A stretch of 57,621 nt of DNA from Rhodothermia bacterium (GTDB lineage: Bacteria; Bacteroidota; Rhodothermia; Rhodothermales; JAAAOL01), in NCBI GenBank assembly GCA_030428385.1, contig JAUIDY010000026.1, positions 1-57,621 on the forward strand, given 5' to 3'. Positions within the stretch are counted from its first letter, which is position 1. Each line of letters starts with the position of its first letter. Positions 33,277 to 40,743 of this stretch are shown here, one piece after another. The notes beneath the pieces are model-generated. The model did not search any database and was not told the origin of the DNA. It saw nothing but the letters and a program-made list of their open reading frames with translations. Made by a program: the position numbers and the translations under genes.

Positions 33277-34068
33277 ATGGGAAAAAAGAGAAAAATACTC
33301 ACCAAAAGAAAATATGAGACCGAACTGGCGCGGCTCCAGCTAGAACTGGTGAAGCTCCAGCGCTGGGTGAAGGCCAAGGGGTTAAAGATCGTGGTCCTGT
33401 TCGAGGGCCGCGATGCGGCAGGCAAAGGCGGTACCATCAAGCGCATCACCGAACCGCTGAACCCGCGCATCTGCCGCGTGGTCGCCCTCGACAAGCCCAC
33501 TGAACGCGAGCAAACACAGTGGTACTTCCAGCGGTATGTGCCCCACCTGCCCGCCGGTGGCGAAATTGTGTTGTTCGACCGAAGCTGGTACAACCGGGCA
33601 GGCGTGGAACGGGTGATGGGCTTCTGCACGGATGAAGAATACCACGAATTCTTGCGCTCCTGCCCCATGTTCGAGCGCCTGCTGGTCTACTCAGGTATCA
33701 TCCTGATCAAGTACTGGTTTTCGGTAAGTGCCGAAGAACAGGCACAGCGGTTTCAAGCACGGATGGACGATCCCACCAAACGCTGGAAACTCAGTCCGAT
33801 TGACCTGAAAGCACAATCGCGGTGGGAAGAATATTCGCGTGCCAAGGACCAGATGTTCACCTACACCGACACCCAAATCGCACCGTGGTATGTGGTGCAC
33901 TCCGATGACAAAAAGCGGGCACGGCTCAACTGCATCACCCACTTGCTGAGCTTGATCGACTATGAGGAGATACCGGTGAAAAAGATCAAGCTGCCGCCCC
34001 GGCAGAAAGATATTGGGTATGTGCGTCCGCCCGAGACCATCCAAAACATCATCCCGGAAGATTTCTAG
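33277..34068 (+). CDS. ppk2: polyphosphate kinase 2
   Basis: The 263-residue protein is a one-domain PPK2 (class I size). It has Walker A FEGRDAAGKGGTIKRI near residue 40, the lid module LNPRICRVVALDKPTEREQ, Walker B IVLFDRSWYNRAGVERVMG near 100, and RWKLSPIDLKAQSRWEEYS. PPK2 uses polyphosphate to phosphorylate GDP/ADP or makes polyphosphate in reverse. ATG 33277 is chosen over a TTG nine codons upstream because the basic N-terminus (MGKKRKILTKRKYE) is the family start. It is likely cotranscribed with the phosphate symporter. Confidence 0.95.
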   Translation: MGKKRKILTKRKYETELARLQLELVKLQRWVKAKGLKIVVLFEGRDAAGKGGTIKRITEPLNPRICRVVALDKPTEREQTQWYFQRYVPHLPAGGEIVLFDRSWYNRAGVERVMGFCTDEEYHEFLRSCPMFERLLVYSGIILIKYWFSVSAEEQAQRFQARMDDPTKRWKLSPIDLKAQSRWEEYSRAKDQMFTYTDTQIAPWYVVHSDDKKRARLNCITHLLSLIDYEEIPVKKIKLPPRQKDIGYVRPPETIQNIIPEDF

Positions 34069-34121
34069 TCCGGTTGCCGGGCGCTGCTGGTTTAGGGAAA
34101 CGCCCACCCGTTTTGCACGGG

Positions 34122-34634
34122 CTATAAATCCAGATAAGACCCTAGGGGCGCTTGGTAAATGACGTGGATGTCGCCGCGATCTTCGGCCCCCCAGAGTATC
34201 ATACCCAGCGGAATGGTGACGGCGGAAACAAGACCCAACGTCCTGACCGCCAGTGCTCCCCCCAGTGATTCGCGATGAGCGCCGCGTGCCAAGGCAAAAA
34301 GCGACAGATATCCCGGGGTTGCGCCAATAAGCGCTCCTCGGCGCACACCTGTCCCCGCCCGTACATAGATTTGCCAGATGGCTTCCGTCTCGATCTGCTT
34401 TTCGCGTCCGCTGTTGGGGTCTTCGTAGTACGTCCATTCCGCTTCCATTCGCACATTGCGGGCCTTGCGGATGGTGTTTCCCCTCATCGGTTCGATATGC
34501 ACCCAGCGATGGCGCAAGGTTTCATTCACCTCGGTCAGCGTTTGGGGCGTGCTTTTGGGGGCGCGCAGGTTGGTGCATCCGCTGGTGCCGACCAGGATGC
34601 TCCCGAGCAACAAAACCGTGAACAAATGCCGCAT
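34122..34634 (-). CDS. lipoprotein, function unknown
   Basis: The 170-residue protein has a lipobox (LVGTSGC, Cys20). The mature protein has a beta-rich N-terminal part (RHRWVHIEPMRGNTIRKA, EAEWTYYEDPNSGREKQI) and a C-terminal hydrophobic/Gly-rich stretch (GALIGATPGYLSLFALARGA and VRTLGLVSAVTIPLGMILWG) that could contact the membrane. No family is recognised. It is convergent with ppk2 (53 bp between stops) and divergent from the hydroxylase gene. Confidence 0.7.
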   Translation of the reverse strand: MRHLFTVLLLGSILVGTSGCTNLRAPKSTPQTLTEVNETLRHRWVHIEPMRGNTIRKARNVRMEAEWTYYEDPNSGREKQIETEAIWQIYVRAGTGVRRGALIGATPGYLSLFALARGAHRESLGGALAVRTLGLVSAVTIPLGMILWGAEDRGDIHVIYQAPLGSYLDL

Positions 34635-34726
34635 GGTTTCTTTTCATGAGACCTTGTGGGTGCGGTTACAGGGTAACCAATCCGCCTAAAAACTACCACT
34701 TCGTTGTTCTCTTTTCTACCTCCTTC

Positions 34727-35563
34727 ATGGCCGCCCTTCTCGACGCCGTCAGTCAGGTTCAGGTAGCCGCCGCCCTGATTGGGCTGGTGGTGCTGCTGTT
34801 GTGGGAAAACGCCCATCCGTTTTTCGACCTGTTCCGTACGTCGCGCCGGGAATGGAGCCTGCACCTGGTGCGCAACCTCCTGATCGGTGGCCTGAATGCG
34901 CTGGTGATTGCGGTGGTGTTTGTGGGGCTGTGGCTGTGGGCGGCCGTGTGGGCCGAAGCACACGGGTTCGGGCTTTTGAATGTGTGGCCGTTGCCGGGCT
35001 GGGCGCACGCCGTCGGCGCAATCTTGCTGTTCGACGTGTGGACGTACACCTGGCACCGCATCTGTCACCGCATCCCGTTTCTGTGGCGCTTCCACCGCGT
35101 CCACCACGCCGACACCCAGATGGACGTCACCACCGCCAGCCGCTTCCACCTGGGCGAGATTGTTCTTTCTTCGGCGCTGCGCATCCCGCTGATTCTGCTG
35201 TTTGGCGCGTATGTGTGGGAGTTGGCGCTCTACGAAACCCTCATGTTTGCCGTGGTGCAGGTGCAGCATGCCAACATTGTGTTGCCCGACCGGCTGGACC
35301 GGGCGCTGCGCACCGTTATCGTGACGCCTGCCATGCACAAGATCCACCACTCGCGGTGGCAGCCCGAAACCGACTCCAACTACAGTTCGCTGCTGTCCAT
35401 CTGGGACCGGCTCTTTGGCAGCTTCCGGATGCGCGAGCGGCTCGACGAGATCCAGTTTGGCCTTGACGCGTTTGACGACGACGAAAGCCGGACCTTCAAG
35501 GGCCTGATGAAAATGCCTTTGGCTGATCACCACCGCCCCGACCCCGAATCCACTGATCCATGA
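34727..35563 (+). CDS. sterol desaturase/fatty acid hydroxylase-family membrane protein
   Basis: The 278-residue protein has four or five helices and the three His clusters of the non-heme di-iron hydroxylase superfamily: WHRICHRIPF, RFHRVHHAD and TPAMHKIHHSR. Members hydroxylate or desaturate lipids, carotenoids or sterols using O2. Substrate is not predictable. ATG 34727 is chosen; the frame is open upstream but the extension lacks family similarity. It overlaps the rhodanese gene by 4 bp (ATGA), indicating translational coupling. Confidence 0.92.
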   Translation: MAALLDAVSQVQVAAALIGLVVLLLWENAHPFFDLFRTSRREWSLHLVRNLLIGGLNALVIAVVFVGLWLWAAVWAEAHGFGLLNVWPLPGWAHAVGAILLFDVWTYTWHRICHRIPFLWRFHRVHHADTQMDVTTASRFHLGEIVLSSALRIPLILLFGAYVWELALYETLMFAVVQVQHANIVLPDRLDRALRTVIVTPAMHKIHHSRWQPETDSNYSSLLSIWDRLFGSFRMRERLDEIQFGLDAFDDDESRTFKGLMKMPLADHHRPDPESTDP

Positions 35564-36108
35564 CCACCACACCGCTGCGCCTGTTGATGATTGCTACCTT
35601 GCTCGCGCTCTTGCCCCAGTGGGGCTGTACCCAGGACGTCGCGTGGCCGCTGGTGATGAACAAGGTCCGCAGCGACTTCCCCACCGTCACGCAAATCTCC
35701 ACCGACTCGCTGAAGACATGGATGGCGAGCGGTGCCGAGCAGCCCGTGCTCCTCGACGTGCGGATGGCTGATGAATACGCCGTCAGCCACCTCGAAGGCG
35801 CCCAGCGCGTCAACCCCGACGCCGAGAGTTTTGCCTTCCTCGACGACCTGCCCCGCGACACGCCCATCGTGACGTACTGCTCCGTCGGCTACCGCTCGTC
35901 GCAACTGGCGCAGCGGCTCCAGGAAGCTGGCTTCACTAACGTCGCCAACCTCGAAGGCTCGATTTTTCGCTGGGCCAACGAGGGCCTGCCCGTCTACCGC
36001 GACCATGCCTCCGTGGGCGACGTGCATCCGTACGACAATACCTGGGGCCGTCTGCTCAACAAGCCATACCGCACCTTCGAGCCGCGCACCGAAGAGGCAG
36101 AACAATAA
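35560..36108 (+). CDS. exported rhodanese-like protein
   Basis: The 182-residue protein starts with a hydrophobic signal (LLMIATLLALLPQWGC), possibly a lipobox at Cys23. One rhodanese domain follows: PVLLDVRMADEYAVSHLEGA, then the active-site loop VTYCSVGYRSS (Cys near residue 107) and GFTNVANLEGSIFRWANEG. The Cys is present, so sulfurtransferase activity is possible. It is translationally coupled with the hydroxylase gene upstream (stop and start overlap). Function in the pair is unknown. Confidence 0.9.
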   Translation: MTTTPLRLLMIATLLALLPQWGCTQDVAWPLVMNKVRSDFPTVTQISTDSLKTWMASGAEQPVLLDVRMADEYAVSHLEGAQRVNPDAESFAFLDDLPRDTPIVTYCSVGYRSSQLAQRLQEAGFTNVANLEGSIFRWANEGLPVYRDHASVGDVHPYDNTWGRLLNKPYRTFEPRTEEAEQ

Positions 36109-36245
36109 GCGCCCGTCATAGAAAAACGTGCGCAACGCTGGGCCGCAACGCCGAGCCACCCGAGAAAAACGACCCGCTCATTTCCGGTTGTGCCCGTATT
36201 GTGCGTAATTAGCGGTGACGTTCCGTTTCACTTGCTGCTGGTTCG

Positions 36246-37055
36246 ATGATGCTCCGCCACCTGTCCCTCCTGCTGATCCTGTTTGCCGTTCCGCATATGA
36301 CCACCCATGCCCAGGCTCCTGACTTTGTTATGTTAACCTTCGAGGTTTCCGGAGGCGACGCCACGGTTACCCTCAACGGCTTTCCGGTGCTCCAGGGCGC
36401 AGGCAGCGGCGGTGCGCCGGTGAACCTGCACCTGACGCCCGGCACGAACCACCTGGAGGTTCAGTTTGCGCCTGAAAACGGAGCAGGCGATGCCGCGCTG
36501 CACCTCGCCCTGAACGCCGCTGGCGGAGGCGACGTCAGCAGCGGCGACGATGCAGGTGGGCTCGCCGAGGTCACCCTGACCGAAGCCACCGAGGGCCACA
36601 CCCAGACCTTCGAGGTGCCCGCGTCGTGGGCCGACAAGTTCACCGCAGGGACGCTGTACGCCGAACTGCCCGTGCTCGACGATGCAGACGCCCTGAAAAC
36701 CACCGCCCTCCATCTGGTTACCCTGCTGCGCGATGGTGCATATGACGAGGCCGCCGCGCTTTCGCGTCCCCGGCTGGCTGCGTTTATTGCCTCGATGTCG
36801 CAGCCCGGCATGCCTGACAACGTGGACGACTTCGTCCCGCTGCTGGCCCAGCAACTAGACCTGTTCATGCAAGGCGGCGACCTTCCTGCGATGGACGCCT
36901 CGGACATCGTGCTGGTGTCGTGGGCCGACGGGCGCATCTGGGAGGTGCAAAACACCAACGGCGAGGCCCTGCTAACCATGCATTCGAGCGACGGCTCGCA
37001 GTCCCTACCGCTGTACCTCGCCGAGGTAGACGGGGCGATTCAGGTTATTCGTTAA
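36246..37055 (+). CDS. exported protein of unknown function
   Basis: The 269-residue protein has a signal peptide (LSLLLILFAVPHMTTHAQA). The first half is beta-rich (FEVSGGDATVTLNGFPVL, NLHLTPGTNHLEVQF) and the second half helical (LVTLLRDGAYDEAAALSR, VPLLAQQLDLFMQGGDLPAM). It finishes with strands (ADGRIWEVQNTNGEALLTMH). No known domain is recognised. ATG 36249 is an equally likely start. It stands alone between the rhodanese gene and a palindromic repeat. Confidence 0.72.
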   Translation: MMLRHLSLLLILFAVPHMTTHAQAPDFVMLTFEVSGGDATVTLNGFPVLQGAGSGGAPVNLHLTPGTNHLEVQFAPENGAGDAALHLALNAAGGGDVSSGDDAGGLAEVTLTEATEGHTQTFEVPASWADKFTAGTLYAELPVLDDADALKTTALHLVTLLRDGAYDEAAALSRPRLAAFIASMSQPGMPDNVDDFVPLLAQQLDLFMQGGDLPAMDASDIVLVSWADGRIWEVQNTNGEALLTMHSSDGSQSLPLYLAEVDGAIQVIR

Positions 37056-37138
37056 CCAGGAACGGGAGCCGTCACCACAACGCGGACGAATTATACGGAT
37101 TCCGTTAGGTGTTCAAATGGCGCACGCGCTACGTTGTG

Positions 37139-37250
37139 CGTTCCCTCTCCCTTGATGGGAGAGGGCCAGGGTGAGGGTGAAACAACGATGCTTCTCTTTA
37201 CGATTCCCCCTCATGCTGACTCTCTCCCGCCAGGGGAGAGAGAACCTTTT
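37139..37250. repeat. palindromic CCCTCTCCC...GGGAGAGAG element
   Basis: CCCTCTCCCTTGATGGGAGA followed by GGGCCAGGGTGAGGG, and later CCCCCTCATGCTGACTCTCT then CCCGCCAGGGGAGAGAG, form nested complementary arms. Elements of this wording occur in many unrelated GC-rich genomes (from memory). It fills most of the 231 bp gap between the exported protein gene and the fasciclin gene. Confidence 0.75.
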
Positions 37251-37286
37251 TCGAAAGCAAGTATCCAGACATCAAGGATGGCCAGA

Positions 37287-37850
37287 TTATTCCTCCGGGA
37301 AAAGGAAGACCGTGTCGACAACGTGTACGACGCCGTTTGACGCATCCACGGTGCCCAGGATTTTTGCGCCATTGACGTAAAGGTCACCGTCGCGCTCTTC
37401 CACGTCCACATATTGACCCGTAGCGAGATAAATCTTAACGCCGGGCTTTAGCAAATCCCCTTTAAAGGTGCCCGGCGAGGCATGCGAGGTGATAATTTTC
37501 GCGAGCTTGTTCTTGTTTTCGGGCTTCAGCAGTTCCTCCACGGTGCCCGGAGGAAGCGCGTCGAACGCCGCGTTGGTGGGAGCAAAAACCGTGAGCGGCC
37601 CCGGGTTAACGAGCACGTTTTCGAGTTCGGCGGCTCCCACGGCAGCTGCCAACGTGGTATGATCGGGCGAACTAGCTGCAATCTGCAGGATGTTTTTTTC
37701 CGACTCATTATCGACGACGCCTGCTTGACCGTGGTTGGCGGCAAACACGGTAGGGCTGTCAGCAGCCTCCGGGGCACCTGTTTGGCAAGCGAAAAAGAGG
37801 GGCGCGATAAAAAGGACCAGGAAGGAGAGGGGTGTAAGGTGTTTCATCAT
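37287..37850 (-). CDS. fasciclin-domain lipoprotein
   Basis: This lipoprotein has 187 residues. The signal ends with lipobox LFFAC. One FAS1 domain carries the H1 and H2 blocks: ENVLVNPGPLTVFAPTNAAF, FDALPPGTVEELLKPENK, LAKIITSHASPG, and the terminal GTVDASNGVVHVVDTVFLF. FAS1 domains mediate adhesion or matrix binding. ATG at 37850 (MMKHLTPLSF) is preferred over a start 16 codons upstream as it begins the signal peptide. It is monocistronic. Confidence 0.9.
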   Translation of the reverse strand: MMKHLTPLSFLVLFIAPLFFACQTGAPEAADSPTVFAANHGQAGVVDNESEKNILQIAASSPDHTTLAAAVGAAELENVLVNPGPLTVFAPTNAAFDALPPGTVEELLKPENKNKLAKIITSHASPGTFKGDLLKPGVKIYLATGQYVDVEERDGDLYVNGAKILGTVDASNGVVHVVDTVFLFPEE

Positions 37851-38050
37851 GACCATCTGCGGATAGGTGACAAGTAGCAGGCAGGTATCTACATCCAACG
37901 TAGGTTGGAGCCACCCCTTTGTCTGTAGGCTTCTCCCTTACACCCCTACAAAAACCCACCCTCAAACACTTGAATTTGCAGGATCTCCACACATAATTTT
38001 GTGGTCAACCATTCCCTGTTTGTTAAGCAGAATACCCCTTCTGGCCACAA

Positions 38051-38881
38051 CTACCCCACAAAGTTGATCAACTCGAACATCGGCAGGTACATCGCTACGA
38101 GGATGCCGCCGAGCAGCAGCCCGATGCCGATGATGAGCACCGGTTCGATGATGGAGGTAAGGGCTTCGAGGAAGGTATCTACCTCCTGCTCGTAATACGT
38201 GGCGGCGTGCATCAGCATGTCGTCCAGTTCAGCGGTTTGCTCACCCACAGCGATCATCTGCGCCACCATTTCCGGGAAGATGTTGGCCTGCATCAGCGGG
38301 GCGTAGAGGGTGCTGCCGCGTTTCACCCGGCCCAGCACGTTTTCCAGCACCGCCTGCACGTGTTTGTTACCCGCCGACTGCGCGATGATGTCGAGCGCGT
38401 CGGTGAGCGCCACGCCACTTCCCACCAGTGTGCCCAACGTCCGGCAGAACCGTGCCACGAGGCTTTTGGTAATTACGCGCCCGAAGAGCGGCAGCCCCAG
38501 CTTCGCCCGGTCCCACAGCAGCCGCCCCTTCGTCGAGCGCAGCACCGCACCCACGGTCAGCACAAGTACGCCCAGCCCAACCAGCGCTTTGAGTGCGTGG
38601 TCTGTCAGTAGGGCGCTGAGAGCGAGGATGACCTTCGTGGGCGTAGGAAGTTGTTGCCCGAAGTCGGCGTACATCTCGGCAAAGGTCGGCACGATGACGG
38701 TGAGGAAAAAGACCGTGGCAGCAATGGCAACGATGAGGATGAGCGCGGGATAAAACATCGCAAACGTCACCTTGCGCTTCAGCGCCGACGTTTTCTCGAA
38801 GTGGGTGGCGAGGCGCAGCAAGACGCTGTCGAGGATCCCGGCGACTTCGCCGATGCGGGTCAGGTGGACGTACAGTTCCAG
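38051..38881 (-). pseudogene. gspF: gspF/pilC-type secretion membrane protein, 5'-truncated by a repeat
   Basis: Read from 38881 the frame gives about 276 residues. It begins ELYVHLTRIGEVAGILDSVL, runs through LRLATHFEKTSALKRKV and AMFYPALILIVAIAATVFF, then VARFCRTLGTLVGSGVALTD, ending LLLGGILVAMYLPMFELINF. This is the C-terminal two thirds of GspF/PilC, including the second conserved cytoplasmic repeat and last helices. A TGA follows immediately upstream (38882-38884), and from there the DNA is a beta repeat. A normal GspF is about 400 residues, so about 130 residues and the start are missing. A TTG at 38821 could still be used, but a functional inner-membrane platform is unlikely. No other type II secretion/pilus genes are in the window. 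Confidence 0.85.
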
Positions 38882-39040
38882 TCAAATCCAATCCCACGAA
38901 GCCTGCCCAGCGCACGAGTCCGTACCCGCTGGGCGATGATCCTAGTGCCATCTGACACATGTCGTGTTGTTCGCCCACCGGCTAAACGCACGGGCTTCTC
39001 CCCCCAGCACAGGCCGGGGATGGGACGCTGGTGCTCCATC
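38882..39040 (-). repeat. beta repeat, copy 3 (inverted, truncated)
   Basis: On the minus strand this tract reads ACCAGCGTCCCATCCCCGGC, then GCGTTTAGCCGGTGGGCGAA, CGCCCAGCGGGTACGG and CTTCGTGGGATTGGAT, exactly the order of blocks in beta copies 1 and 2. It stops at GGATTGGATT, where the gspF remnant begins. The last about 50 bp of a full beta (GACAAGGCG and the palindrome) are missing, so the junction arose within the repeat. Confidence 0.85.
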
Positions 39041-39264
39041 CAAACCATGTTTGCCATTTCTTCCCGCTCCTCTTGTAGCGTGGCGCTGTCACTATACGTC
39101 TGAGCTTCGAAAATAATTTGGTGATCGTTTACGAGACAATAAACACTACCTGTATTGGGTGATCGAGGCCAACGACCTGCCATCACTTACGATGCACTCG
39201 CACACTAATAGCTTCCCTGAACATATTCAGGAAGAGCCCGGGAGCAACTGCTAAACGAAACCTA
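39041..39264. other. non-coding remnant between beta copy 3 and a lipoprotein gene
   Basis: No confident gene is seen. A minus-strand frame (39186 down into the repeat) has a plausible 50-residue stretch (CLVNDHQIIFEAQTYSDSAT) before it runs into the repeat, so it may be the end of another broken gene. CTTCCTGAATATGTTCAGGGAAG (about 39210-39232, minus strand, given as its arms CTTCCTGA/TTCAGGGAAG) forms a hairpin after the following gene and could be its terminator. Confidence 0.4.
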
Positions 39265-39873
39265 TCAACGATTATAAAGATGATGAATTTGAGTCTGATT
39301 CAGTCTGATTGATCCAGCATAGACCTTTCCAATCCAAGCTCGACGACGCTTCGGCGACTCCCAATAGTTAATATATTCTGCTTCAACATTGAGACAGGAA
39401 GGCGTCACCTCTCCATTGTTTAGTTTTACAACAGCATCGGCATCAGTGATATATTGAATGGTGTCGCCAGGTGCCAGCGTCTTATACTGATCAGACTCTG
39501 CGACAGCGGGTGTGTACCAGATTCCTACAGCAAACGCACGCTCATTGTCGTTAGCTGGTTTACAAGCATCATAATAGTCAAAATGAATACGGGCCCCCTT
39601 ATGCAGTTCACCGTATCCATTTGGCCACAATTCGCTGGTATAATAGTGGTCAATGGGTAAGTTTATCCTTCGCCGCGATTTATTTATCACTATTAATTTC
39701 AGCATCCTAGCCGTACTATCGTAGTCAATTTCAGCCACGATTTCCCCTACGTTTTTCCGTCCCTTGACACTCGGATCATGCAGTCGATCCAGTTGTGCAC
39801 TCGGTCCTGAACAAGCAGCAAACACAAAGGTTGTCACAAACAAAATCGAGCAAACTTTAATCAGATAACGCAT
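39265..39873 (-). CDS. AT-rich lipoprotein, function unknown
   Basis: The 202-residue protein has a lipoprotein signal (VTTFVFAAC, Cys21). The mature part is beta-rich: EIVAEIDYDSTARMLKLIVI, RINLPIDHYYTSELWPNGYG, then LAPGDTIQYITDADAVVKLN. This could be an immunoglobulin-like domain. The gene has clearly lower GC than most of the window, as does the small frame just upstream, marking this segment as probably acquired. No family is recognised. Confidence 0.68.
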   Translation of the reverse strand: MRYLIKVCSILFVTTFVFAACSGPSAQLDRLHDPSVKGRKNVGEIVAEIDYDSTARMLKLIVINKSRRRINLPIDHYYTSELWPNGYGELHKGARIHFDYYDACKPANDNERAFAVGIWYTPAVAESDQYKTLAPGDTIQYITDADAVVKLNNGEVTPSCLNVEAEYINYWESPKRRRAWIGKVYAGSIRLNQTQIHHLYNR

Positions 39874-39877
39874 ATGA

Positions 39878-40063
39878 TTATCGACACGTTAAATTGTATC
39901 GTTCACATTCTCTTTTGGAAGGCGAACGGGAGATTTTAATCTGCTCACCAGCCGAATTCTGCCAAAATGCGTGCATTTTGGGAGGATAACCCTCAGGTAC
40001 ATTCCAGGCATGAGCGACACGTTGACCATAGCCAGATCCTAACTCTGATCTAACTATATTCAT
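39878..40063 (-). CDS. small AT-rich frame, possible gene fragment
   Basis: These 61 codons begin MNIVRSELGSGYGQRVAHAW, contain YPPKMHAFWQNSAGEQIKIS and end with a basic tail. It stops 4 bp before the lipoprotein gene start, which would fit an operon. It may instead be the 3' end of a gene cut at the same junction that truncates the TPR gene on the other strand (about 40041-40064). There is no recognised domain and confidence is low. Confidence 0.35.
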   Translation of the reverse strand: MNIVRSELGSGYGQRVAHAWNVPEGYPPKMHAFWQNSAGEQIKISRSPSKRECERYNLTCR

Positions 40064-40157
40064 TGGAGAATATGATGAGGCAAAGATTCTTTATGAACAA
40101 GCCCTCGCTATTTATCAGGAAAAACTCGGTAGCGACCATCCTTATTTTGCAACCATT

Positions 40158-40730
40158 TTGATGAATCTGGGCAACAATTATGGCAAACAAGGACAGTATG
40201 CGGAGGCTGAATCCAGGATTCGACAAGCTTTAGCTGTATTCCAGAATTCGTATGGGAACGAACATCCACGAACAGCCAATGCCTTAACAAATCTAGGAAA
40301 GGTTCTCTATTATCAGCAAGACTATTCAACTGCACTCAGCCTATTAGAAGAAGCCCACACCGTGCACCGTGAGCTCTTAGGCGACACGCACATTAATGTA
40401 GCAATTTCCGCACATTGGGTAGGAAAAGTGTATGACGCTCAAGGAATGCATGACAAAGCATTGGATGCGCTAACATTCGCCTATGATGTTTTTGAAACCA
40501 CTTATACCTCAGAGAACCGCCGATTAGCCGATGTCCAAATCGCCCTGGGCACGTGCCTGACCCACCAGCAACGCTACGACGAGGCTGAGCCGCTCTTGCA
40601 TCAAGGATATGAAACGCTGGCGGCCGCCCCCTACGCCCAGCCCGACCAAAAGCAGGAAGCCCGCGAGGCGCTCGTGGCACTCTATACCGCGTGGGGCAAA
40701 TCCGACCAAGCCGCCACCTATCAGAACTAG
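40158..40730 (+). CDS. TPR protein, 5'-truncated
   Basis: From ATG 40158 this is a 190-residue chain of kinesin-light-chain-like TPRs (MNLGNNYGKQGQYAEAESRI, LTNLGKVLYYQQDYSTALSL, HWVGKVYDAQGMHDKALDAL, ALGTCLTHQQRYDEAEPLLH). The same frame continues upstream with in-phase TPR sequence (GEYDEAKILYEQALAIYQEK, from about 40062) back to a TAG near 40029, with no start codon in that stretch. The repeat array is therefore cut in its 5' part and the gene is probably a remnant. The 3' half regains the local GC content. It is convergent with the permease gene, 13 bp apart. Confidence 0.7.
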   Translation: MMNLGNNYGKQGQYAEAESRIRQALAVFQNSYGNEHPRTANALTNLGKVLYYQQDYSTALSLLEEAHTVHRELLGDTHINVAISAHWVGKVYDAQGMHDKALDALTFAYDVFETTYTSENRRLADVQIALGTCLTHQQRYDEAEPLLHQGYETLAAAPYAQPDQKQEAREALVALYTAWGKSDQAATYQN

Positions 40731-40743
40731 CGTGCCGGACCTG

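Noticed and set aside
38860-39186. 108-codon minus frame running into beta copy 3
   Set aside because: Its C-terminal half is repeat sequence; only the first about 50 codons could be a gene remnant, so it is mentioned as a remnant and not called a gene.
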